A stretch of 64,000 bases of DNA from JBBRRP01 sp038251425. GTDB taxonomy: Bacteria > Myxococcota_A > Polyangia > Polyangiales > Polyangiaceae. The stretch lies in the NCBI GenBank assembly GCA_038251425.1, contig JBBSBI010000009.1, positions 1-64,000 on the forward strand, in the 5' to 3' direction. Shown one piece after another: positions 26,237-32,968 of the stretch. The translations under genes and the position numbers were made by a program. Position 1 is the stretch's first letter. Each line of letters begins with the position of its first letter. The notes under the pieces are model-generated. The model did not search any database and was not told the DNA's origin. It saw nothing but the letters and a program-made list of their open reading frames with translations.

Positions 26237-26662
26237 TTGACCGATTCGTTCTCGCGTTTTTCGTGGCTGCTCATGCTGGCCTGTGCTGCTTGCTCCTCGG
26301 GGTTCCCCGAGCCGCTGCCGGCGCGTCAGCCGCGCGCCGACTATCGCCCCGTGCCGTATCCACCGCCGGCCGCCTTCTCCGAGGTGGTTCCGCCGCAGCC
26401 GCGTCCGGAAGCGCTCTGGATCGATGGTCATTGGGCATGGCGCGGCAAGAGGTTCGTCTGGCAGCGCGGAGGGTGGGTTGTTTCACCGAACGGTTCGCGC
26501 ATGGCCCATTGGCGTATTCGGTATTCACCGGACGGGACTCTGCAATTCGCAGAAGAAGCTTGGTACGACGCGAAGCTTCGGCCCATCGCCAAGCCCAAAA
26601 CGCTGCTGCCAGCGTTCACGCCGCCCAACGTTCTCACACCTGAGTCGCAACATGGTTTTTGA
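26237..26662 (+). CDS. Small lipoprotein with YXWQ/WxxG-type repeats
   Basis: This 141-residue exported protein is divergent from tamA. The TTG start at 26237 (MTDSFSRFSWLLMLACAACSSG) gives a signal with a lipobox; an internal ATG at 26273 would leave almost no signal. A Pro-rich linker (RADYRPVPYPPPAAFSEVVPPQPRP) leads to Trp-rich repeats: ALWIDGHWAWRGKRFVWQRGGWVV and AHWRIRYSPDGTLQFAEEAWYD. These resemble the YXWQ/WxxG repeats of bacterial surface lipoproteins whose function is unknown. A longer frame continues upstream to 25160 but is the shadow of tamA. Confidence 0.75.
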   Translation: MTDSFSRFSWLLMLACAACSSGFPEPLPARQPRADYRPVPYPPPAAFSEVVPPQPRPEALWIDGHWAWRGKRFVWQRGGWVVSPNGSRMAHWRIRYSPDGTLQFAEEAWYDAKLRPIAKPKTLLPAFTPPNVLTPESQHGF

Positions 26663-26666
26663 TTGT

Positions 26667-26683
26667 TGGGGCTTTTCGCCCCA
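26667..26683 (+). terminator. Short GC-rich hairpin after the Trp-rich lipoprotein
   Basis: TGGGGC (26667-26672) and GCCCCA (26678-26683) form a 6-bp stem with loop TTTTC, starting five bases after the lipoprotein stop. Its position fits a terminator, but no T-run follows, so it may only protect or attenuate the transcript. Confidence 0.35.
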
Positions 26684-26915
26684 CCGAGTCCAGTGTGGCA
26701 ATTGACTCCGATGAGCCGTAGCGCCTGCAACGCCCCACGTTCCTTTAGGGCCCGCAAAATGGCCCCTACTGAGGTTCGCTCACAGGGTTAGTTCAATGTT
26801 GCCACGGTGTGCCATTATGCTACGCAGCACTCATCCTGCATTGCACCACAGTGAGCGGCATTTCATCCGCACATGTGGATGATTGCGCGGGTCATGACAA
26901 GGTACGCCCTACCGC

Positions 26916-27176
26916 TCAGGGTTGGGAGCGTTTAGCTACTTTGGCCTCCTTTCCCAAGACATCAGGGGGGGTCGCGTGATCCACCTGATCAAGCTTTAGC
27001 TTAAGGCGGGCGAGCTCCTTTCTGGCATCCTCCAGGTCAGCGCGAATACCCTCGGACTCCTTCTGAGCCTCGACGCGAGCACTCTGCAGATCCTGAACCT
27101 TCGTGTCCAACGGAGCTTTGCTTTCACAGCCGAACGTTGCGAATACGATGAGAGGTAGAGCAGTTATTAGTTTCAT
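26916..27176 (-). CDS. Small coiled-coil lipoprotein
   Basis: This 86-residue protein starts at the ATG at 27176 (MKLITALPLIVFATFGCESK), which gives a clean lipoprotein signal with lipobox FATFGC. The mature part is a highly charged helix (VQDLQSARVEAQKESEGIRADLEDARKELARLKLKLDQVDH) with the heptad pattern of a coiled coil, comparable in style to Lpp-like or spacer lipoproteins. A longer frame upstream lacks protein character. The function is unknown. The YtxH-like gene ends 154 bp upstream on the same strand, so the two may share a transcript. Confidence 0.7.
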   Translation of the reverse strand: MKLITALPLIVFATFGCESKAPLDTKVQDLQSARVEAQKESEGIRADLEDARKELARLKLKLDQVDHATPPDVLGKEAKVAKRSQP

Positions 27177-27330
27177 AGTGTTAGTCCGGGTTCGTTTTGA
27201 GATTGTACTGAAGGTGCTCCAATCTCTCGCCCCATGAGCACGGTGCATGCCAACCCGTTGCTTGTCGTAGACTACCAGCACGCGTTTTGGCTCAGCCGTC
27301 TGCCGGGACGGCACCAAGGCGCCGGGATCT

Positions 27331-27696
27331 TCACAAGGGCAAGCCCCACGCCGAGCCCTCTTTCAGATCCATCGCCTTCGGAACGCGTGCAAAAAGCGCT
27401 GGCACCTCCTGCAGATCCCTTAGCGTGGATGAAGCTGTATCTCCAACCTTCTCGAGGCGTCCTCCGAGCGCCTTGCGTGTTTCTTGTCCACTCGCGGGGG
27501 CAAACAAGAGCGCCACTCCAGCTCCCACCACGGCGCCGCCACTAAACAGGAGAACACCCTGGCCGAAATGACTCTGCCGCCCTGCAAGGCCAAAGATCCG
27601 GAGCACGTCGTTGACGTCGAGATTGCTTAAGTTTCGCGCGACTCGGGTATTGGCGATCGCCCCACCCAGGGTGACCAAAAAGTTTGAGAGTTTCAT
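27331..27696 (-). CDS. YtxH-like membrane-associated stress protein
   Basis: This 121-residue protein has one hydrophobic segment (GVLLFSGGAVVGAGVALLFAPASGQETRKALGGRLEKVGD). That matches the YtxH pattern of a glycine-rich helix followed by LF-AP-SGxETRK. In Bacillus, YtxH is a general stress protein; the biochemical role is not known. The start at 27696 has AAGGA-type spacing upstream (AAGGAAGGACATATCC on the coding strand). It sits at the edge of a stress-gene group with GlsB/YeaQ-like, glycine-zipper, hemerythrin and catalase genes. Confidence 0.8.
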   Translation of the reverse strand: MKLSNFLVTLGGAIANTRVARNLSNLDVNDVLRIFGLAGRQSHFGQGVLLFSGGAVVGAGVALLFAPASGQETRKALGGRLEKVGDTASSTLRDLQEVPALFARVPKAMDLKEGSAWGLPL

Positions 27697-27849
27697 GGAT
27701 ATGTCCTTCCTTGTTTAGGGAGTTGATGGGGAGACCAGCCGTGCCCAGCTTCCAGATTGTAGTGCAATTCGTGGACCAACGTGCGCCCGCGCGCAGAATC
27801 GTCCGGGAGAGGGCAAATAGACTGGCTCGGAGATTGCACAGACGTTCAT

Positions 27850-28032
27850 ATGACAAGAACCTATCATTGCGAAAATGTACGGACTAGCCAACCAGACATT
27901 CCGGGATTTCCGGTCCCCCGGTATCCCCCGGTACACGATCCTGACCCTAATCCCGATCCGGCGCCGTTGCCCCCTGATCCGAACCCATTTCCCAACTACG
28001 AAGATACTCCCCCCGTTCAGCCGATAGCCTGA
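27850..28032 (+). CDS. Possible small Pro/Asp-rich protein
   Basis: A 60-residue frame from the ATG at 27850 reads MTRTYHCENVRTSQPDIPGF, then PVPRYPPVHDPDPNPDPAPLP and PDPNPFPNYEDTPP. The alternating Pro/Asp pattern resembles small acidic Pro-rich proteins seen in stress-gene neighbourhoods of proteobacteria. There is no good ribosome-binding site and no other support, so this may be a chance frame. Confidence 0.35.
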   Translation: MTRTYHCENVRTSQPDIPGFPVPRYPPVHDPDPNPDPAPLPPDPNPFPNYEDTPPVQPIA

Positions 28033-29038
28033 ATGGGTCAAGGCTTGGGCCTTGCCGTCACGCGGCTAAATGTCGCGTTAACACAGGCGTGCCTCACCCC
28101 AATCCAAGGCCACCAAACTTTACTGCAAATCCTGAGGGAGCAGTCCATTGTGAAACATGCGACACGGCGTTATTCGCCCCCCGGTTTATTGGTTCCCCAT
28201 GTCCGCTTGGCGAAGCCTGAAGCACCGATACGGCGCACAGGCCGAGATGCCGGGCGCTTTCTGGGTTGGCTCAGCATGCTAGCGCGAAGGCGTTGCAACA
28301 CCGCGTCCAAACGGGAGGCAGCCCTGGACGCGCTTGGTAAGCAAAGCCCCTTTCTGAAAGAACAGACTAACGACTATCCAGGGGACACTCGTTGCTACTT
28401 GGATCCCGACGGAAACTGCGAGTTGGAGCGGCTACAGCACGCCGGGCTTGACCCAGCCAGCCTGCCCCTCCCCGACCTCGGCCGATGTGAGGCCACGGCG
28501 TCGGTCCATGTGATCGTCATAAGACTCGTCGTCAAGTGAACCGAGCCCCAGAAGGCTGGCATCGCCGGCGTTGGTTAAAGCACAATCGCCACCATCTGCG
28601 TTCTCATAAAACGCAGATGGTGCAGGCTTTGACATGAAAGACGCGGATCAATTGTTCGAGCCCTTCTTCGAGATCGACGCGGGGGACCTTTAATCGCCCC
28701 CACACATGTTTGCCGTCGGGTAAAGACCTTATTTGCCTCGCTGTCGGGCTTTGCCACGGTGAATCGCGACCAACCGCGAGCAAATACCGCCGCAGGCGTT
28801 GCTCACTCCCCGAAAAACAAATCGCGAAGGTCAGATTCTAGCCCAATCCTGCCGTTAGCCAGAAGCAGCGTCGTAGAGAAATGCCACGAATTGGCGCCTT
28901 TCTTCGTTGAAAGCGCTCCGGAATTGAAGGCCTGCTGGCGGTGTCGCGATGGCGCGCTCCTTGCTCAGACACCTGACACGTTCAAAAACCAATCGCACCC
29001 CCAGGAGAGCTCCTCGGGAATAACCAGAGAGATTTGTT
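28033..29038. other. About 1 kb without a convincing gene
   Basis: Open frames here (such as a 168-codon plus-strand frame from 28033) have no recognisable domain, signal or ribosome-binding site and overlap frames on the other strand. The clear structured element is a 13-bp perfect hairpin at 28590-28622. The right end should hold the promoter of the GlsB/YeaQ-like gene. A small RNA gene cannot be excluded. Confidence 0.5.
28590..28622. other. Perfect 13-bp stem hairpin
   Basis: CACCATCTGCGTT (28590-28602) pairs perfectly with AACGCAGATGGTG (28610-28622) around the seven-base loop CTCATAA. Neither strand has a T-run after it, so a plain intrinsic terminator is not supported. Possible roles are the stem of a small RNA, a transcript-stabilising structure, or a protein-binding palindrome. 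Confidence 0.75.
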
Positions 29039-29311
29039 ATGGGTATCCTATTATTTATTGTTTTTGGAATTGTAATTGGCTTCCTTGCCCGAGCGATCAT
29101 GCCCGGGGACCAGAAGATGAGCCTGGTGATGACCATGATACTGGGCATCGCTGGTTCTTTTCTTGGAGGATTCATAGGAAGCCTTGTGACGGACCGCCCG
29201 GTCTTCGATCTTCATACCGCTGGTTTCCTTGGAAGTTTAGTCGGTGCCATCGTGCTTTTAGTGCTTGGCGGCGCGCTATTCCGCGGGACGTCATCTCGTC
29301 CATTGGTCTAA
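29039..29311 (+). CDS. GlsB/YeaQ/YmgE family stress-response membrane protein
   Basis: This 90-residue membrane protein has three hydrophobic helices: GILLFIVFGIVIGFLARAIMPG, SLVMTMILGIAGSFLGGFIGSLV and TAGFLGSLVGAIVLLVLGGALF. The IGFLARAIMPG and GIAGSFLGG motifs are typical of the transglycosylase-associated (YeaQ/GlsB) family. These proteins are induced by envelope and stationary-phase stress in many bacteria; the mechanism is unclear. CAGAGAG precedes the ATG. It lies upstream of the glycine-zipper gene in the same orientation, separated by a hairpin. Confidence 0.9.
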   Translation: MGILLFIVFGIVIGFLARAIMPGDQKMSLVMTMILGIAGSFLGGFIGSLVTDRPVFDLHTAGFLGSLVGAIVLLVLGGALFRGTSSRPLV

Positions 29312-29357
29312 TGGGCTGCCCCCTGATGGATGGCCTTTCCTCGAACGGCGTTTATTG

Positions 29358-29385
29358 CCCGAGCGCGTGACGGGCGTTGCTCGGG
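29358..29385 (+). terminator. Hairpin between the GlsB-like and glycine-zipper genes
   Basis: CCCGAGC (29358-29364) pairs with GCTCGGG (29379-29385) around a 14-base loop, 46 bases after the GlsB-like stop. A weak terminator or a leader structure for the next gene are both possible; no T-run follows. Confidence 0.3.
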
Positions 29386-29436
29386 TGTGGAAAATCGACC
29401 GCAAGTAGAAACCTACTAAAATTTAAGGAGAAGATC

Positions 29437-29985
29437 ATGGAAAGCAAAAAGTCAGTGATTGGGCTTGTGGGCTCGCAGTTGAGAGCAGAAGGCATCGTCG
29501 CCGAGCTTCAGAGGCAAGACTTCGGGCCCAGCGACATCTCGGTGCTTTTCCCCGACAAACGTGGAACACGCGATTTTGCGTATGAGCAAAACACCAAAGC
29601 CCCCGAAGGCGCGGTGGTAGGCGCAGGCGCCGGTGGGCTCATTGGAGGCACGCTCGGCCTACTCGCTGGTATTGGTGCGCTAGCGATCCCCGGCGTTGGG
29701 CCGTTCATTGCGGCTGGGCCTATCATGGCGGCGCTGACTGGAGCGGCTGCTGGGGCAACTGCCATCGGCATCGCGGGAGCATTGGTGGGCGTGGGCATTC
29801 CCGAGATCGAAGCGAAGCAATACGAGGGCAAAATTCGCGAAGGGAAGATTCTGGTTTCGGTGCACGCCGGCGATAGTGCGAAGCGTACGCATGCCAAATC
29901 CATCCTCGAAAAAGGTGGCGCATCTGAGGTCAAGGTGATCGGTGAGGAAAGCGTCCCCGAAGCGCGGCGGGCGCGACAGGCCTAA
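29437..29985 (+). CDS. Glycine-zipper general stress protein (paralogue 1)
   Basis: This 182-residue protein starts at the ATG at 29437, with AAGGAG eight bases upstream. The N-terminal part (SVIGLVGSQLRAEGIVAEL...FGPSDISVLFPDKRGTRDFAYEQNTKAPEGA) is a small alpha/beta domain like those of general-stress-protein 17M relatives. The middle is an extended Gly/Ala-rich zipper (GLIGGTLGLLAGIGALAIPGVGPFIAAGP). The tail (KILVSVHAGDSAKRTHAKSILEKGGASEVKVIGE) repeats the alpha/beta style. A close paralogue lies at 55452-56003 on the other strand. Membrane association through the glycine-zipper helices is likely; the function is unknown. Confidence 0.85.
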   Translation: MESKKSVIGLVGSQLRAEGIVAELQRQDFGPSDISVLFPDKRGTRDFAYEQNTKAPEGAVVGAGAGGLIGGTLGLLAGIGALAIPGVGPFIAAGPIMAALTGAAAGATAIGIAGALVGVGIPEIEAKQYEGKIREGKILVSVHAGDSAKRTHAKSILEKGGASEVKVIGEESVPEARRARQA

Positions 29986-30306
29986 AAGTTTGAGTAAGGA
30001 TTCGCGGCCGGGCCTGCTCCATTTTTGGAGCCGCTGCCTGCTCAGCGATCGCCTTCACGGCGGGTTAAGAAGAGTCTGTCAAGCAGCTTCGCTAGGCTTT
30101 CCAGGCCGACTGGCTTCCTCCTGGGTGTTGCTGCGCGGCAAAATCGCCTCAGTCGTGGCTCGACGCCCCACGGCTGCGTTGAGCCACGCAACATTCCTAT
30201 CGATGTCGCCGACGAAGCTGGCTGGCGCGACGCTTGCTAATGGGGACGAACGCTGCGCCAGCGCGTAACTCAACTTTCATTTCCGACGTTCGAATAGGAG
30301 ATCACA
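29986..30306. other. Intergenic region before the hemerythrin gene
   Basis: These 321 bases contain no credible gene; plus-strand frames of 71-108 codons are Arg/Ser-rich shadows. The region ends with a good ribosome-binding site (TAGGAGATCACA) for the hemerythrin gene and presumably contains its promoter. Confidence 0.4.
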
Positions 30307-30807
30307 ATGAAAGCAACTGAATTTTTGAAGAAGCAGCACGACGAAGTGAAGGCGATCTTCAGCCAGCTCGAGAAGGGCAATGGCCGCTCCGCCGCACTTG
30401 TTGAAAAATTGGCGGATAACCTTGCCGCGCACATGGTGATCGAACAAGAACTCTTCTATCCCAGCATTTTGAATGTGAAGCCGGATCTGGTGCTTGAGGG
30501 CTACGAGGAACACGCTGTCGCGCGCTTCGCTCTGAAGCGCCTCATCAATACCGAGCCTGCCGATCAAACGTTTAAGGCGAAGGTTACGACGCTCAAGGAA
30601 ATTATCGAACACCACATTGAAGAGGAGGAAGACGATATGTTTCCGAAAGCAGAAAAAGCATTGGGCGATGGGTCGGAAGAACTCTGCGCCGAAATGAAAA
30701 CGCTTTTCGAAAAAACCAAGCGGAATGGCTATGCGCAAATGGTGGGCCGTGGCGGCTCCGCCATAACGTCCGCCAACGCGCCTGCCCTCGATTCCGCTGA
30801 GTCCTGA
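30307..30807 (+). CDS. Hemerythrin-domain protein
   Basis: This 166-residue protein has an N-terminal four-helix hemerythrin/HHE domain and a short disordered tail. Likely di-iron ligands are H11 (KKQHDEV), H42 and E46 (AAHMVIEQELFYP), H69 (GYEEHAVARF), and H102/H103 with a following Glu (IIEHHIEEEEDDMFPKAE). Such domains bind oxygen, sense it, or handle reactive oxygen and iron. The catalase gene starts 24 bp downstream, so the two are probably one transcript, which supports an oxidative-stress role. AGGAG lies before the ATG. Confidence 0.9.
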   Translation: MKATEFLKKQHDEVKAIFSQLEKGNGRSAALVEKLADNLAAHMVIEQELFYPSILNVKPDLVLEGYEEHAVARFALKRLINTEPADQTFKAKVTTLKEIIEHHIEEEEDDMFPKAEKALGDGSEELCAEMKTLFEKTKRNGYAQMVGRGGSAITSANAPALDSAES

Positions 30808-30831
30808 CCGTCCAAGTTCTGGAGAATGCTT

Positions 30832-32946
30832 ATGAAACATCCATCCGAGTCCAAAAAATCCGACGCAAACAAGCGGGCTGCGCCCTCTGTCGTCCGCGAC
30901 CAAAAGACGGTCGGGCACGGTGGCGAACTTCACCAGACTGCCGGCGATGAGCATCCGAATCTGACGACCAATCAGGGCACGGCCATTTCGGACAACCAGA
31001 ACTCCCTCAAGGTCGGCCTGCGTGGACCGACGCTCCTAGAGGATTTCGTCCTCCGGGAAAAGATCACGCACTTCGATCACGAGCGGATCCCCGAGCGCAT
31101 CGTGCATGCGCGCGGCACTGCTGCCCACGGATACTTCGAGCTGACCCATTCGCTCGCCAAGTACACCAGCGCAAAAATCCTCACCGAAGTTGGCGAAAAA
31201 ACGCCGCTGTTCACGCGCATCTCGACAGTAGCCGGCGGATCCGGCTCGGCGGATACCCCGCGCGACGTGCGTGGCTTCGCGGTCAAGTTCTACACGAAGG
31301 AAGGAAACTGGGATCTCGTTGGCAACAACATTCCAGTCTTCTTCATTCAGGACGGAATCAAGTTTCCGGATCTCATTCACGCCGTGAAGATGGAGCCTGA
31401 TCGGGGCTTCCCCCAAGCGGCGACGGCACACGACACATTTTGGGACTTCATCTCGCTCACTCCTGAGTCCATGCACATGGTGATGTGGATCATGTCGGAT
31501 CGCACGCTCCCGAGATCGCTTCGAATGATCGAAGGTTTTGGCGTGCACAGCTTCCGGTTGCTCAATGCCGCGGGTGACTCCACCTTTGTTAAGTTTCACT
31601 GGCGGCCCAAACTCGGACTTCAATCGACGATCTGGGACGAGACCGTGAAGATCGCGGGGGCGGATCCGGACTTTCATCGTCGCGATATGTTCGATGCCAT
31701 TGCCGCGGGCAATTTCCCGGAGTGGGAATTGTCGGTGCAGCTGTTCACAGAAGAGGATGCGGAGGCATTTCCCTTCGATCATCTGGATGCGACGAAGCTC
31801 ATTCCCGAGGAACTCGTCCCGTTACAGCCGATCGGTCGCATGGTGCTCGATCGCTGGCCGGACAATTTTTTCGCGGAGACCGAGCAGGTTGCCTTTTGCC
31901 CCTCTCATCTTGTCCCCGGCATCGATTTCTCGAACGATCCACTGTTGCAGGGCCGCCTCTTTTCGTACCTAGATACGCAACTCTCTCGCTTGGGCTCAGC
32001 CAACTTTCATCAGCTCCCGATCAACGCGCCCAAGTGTCCTTTTGCTAACCATCAACGAGATGGCCACATGCAGATGCTTCGTCCGAAGGGCCGTGTTGCC
32101 TATGAGCCGAACTCACTGGCTGCGGATTCTCCGCTAGAGAACCCCAAAACTGGATTTCGGAGTGTCGCCGTTGAGGACAGCGGGCAGAAAGGTCGTGTCC
32201 GTGAAGCGGCCTTTGCCGACCACTATACGCAGGCGCGGCTATTCTGGGTGAGTCAGACGTCACACGAGCAGGCCCACATCGCTTCCGCGCTGGTGTTTGA
32301 ACTTTCCAAGGTTGAGCATCCCCACATCCGAGAGGCGATGGTCGGGCACCTGCGCCATATCGACGAGAGCTTGGCAAAACGTGTCGCGAACGGCCTCTCC
32401 ATCGACAAATTGCCCAAAGCTCCCCCCGCCGCGTTACCTGTGGTGAATATGGAGCCGTCCCCGGCGCTTCAACTCATTGGCAAGATGAAGGACACGCTTG
32501 AGGGGCGCACAATCGGTATCCTGGTTTCCAACGGCTCCGAAGGGACTTTGATCGATCGCATCAAGAAGGCAGCGAACAGCGCCGGCGCCACGGTAAAGAC
32601 AGTCGCCCTCAAAATCGGCGAAGTCGAACTCGCCGACGGCTCGATCATTCAGGCAGACGCGCAACTCGCCGGAACCCCCTCGGTCCTGTTTGATGCCGTT
32701 GTTTTGGCCCTTTCTGAAGCGGGTGCGAAGGCACTCGGGAAGGAAGCCGCGGCGATCGACTTCGTGCGCGACGCCTTCGGACACCTGAAAGCGATTGCCG
32801 TCGATGCGGGGGGGCAACTTCTCCTGAATACGGCGGGCATCGAAGGTGACGAAGGTATCGTTGACGCGGGGTCGACGAAGGAATTCATCGCCGCCGCGAA
32901 GACTCGACAATGGCGGCGCGAAGCCTCGGTTCGCACGCTCGCCTGA
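30832..32946 (+). CDS. katE: Large-subunit catalase (HPII type)
   Basis: This 704-residue haem catalase dismutes hydrogen peroxide. The catalytic His is in RIVHARGTAAHGYFE and the catalytic Asn in DLVGNNIPVFFIQD. The haem-ligand Tyr is in GRLFSYLDTQLSRLG. The C-terminal 150 residues (GRTIGILVSNGSEGTLIDRIKKAANSAGA, ending FIAAAKTRQWRREASVRTLA) form the flavodoxin/GATase-like domain of large clade 2 catalases. I use the ATG at 30832, seven bases after GGAG; the ATG at 30826 is too close to it. The N-terminal 60 residues are charged and probably disordered, as is usual. Confidence 0.95.
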   Translation: MKHPSESKKSDANKRAAPSVVRDQKTVGHGGELHQTAGDEHPNLTTNQGTAISDNQNSLKVGLRGPTLLEDFVLREKITHFDHERIPERIVHARGTAAHGYFELTHSLAKYTSAKILTEVGEKTPLFTRISTVAGGSGSADTPRDVRGFAVKFYTKEGNWDLVGNNIPVFFIQDGIKFPDLIHAVKMEPDRGFPQAATAHDTFWDFISLTPESMHMVMWIMSDRTLPRSLRMIEGFGVHSFRLLNAAGDSTFVKFHWRPKLGLQSTIWDETVKIAGADPDFHRRDMFDAIAAGNFPEWELSVQLFTEEDAEAFPFDHLDATKLIPEELVPLQPIGRMVLDRWPDNFFAETEQVAFCPSHLVPGIDFSNDPLLQGRLFSYLDTQLSRLGSANFHQLPINAPKCPFANHQRDGHMQMLRPKGRVAYEPNSLAADSPLENPKTGFRSVAVEDSGQKGRVREAAFADHYTQARLFWVSQTSHEQAHIASALVFELSKVEHPHIREAMVGHLRHIDESLAKRVANGLSIDKLPKAPPAALPVVNMEPSPALQLIGKMKDTLEGRTIGILVSNGSEGTLIDRIKKAANSAGATVKTVALKIGEVELADGSIIQADAQLAGTPSVLFDAVVLALSEAGAKALGKEAAAIDFVRDAFGHLKAIAVDAGGQLLLNTAGIEGDEGIVDAGSTKEFIAAAKTRQWRREASVRTLA

Positions 32947-32968
32947 TGGCTTAGTGAGTCCGGGGTCC

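Noticed and set aside
24000..26240. Long plus-strand frames opposite tamA and tamB (for example 23810-25057 and 25160-26662)
   Set aside because: They are GC-skew shadows of real minus-strand genes with Arg/His/Ala-rich composition. Only the part after 26237, beyond the tamA start, looks like a protein.
28033..28539. A 168-codon plus-strand frame
   Set aside because: It has no ribosome-binding site, recognisable motif or balanced composition, and starts directly after another doubtful small frame.
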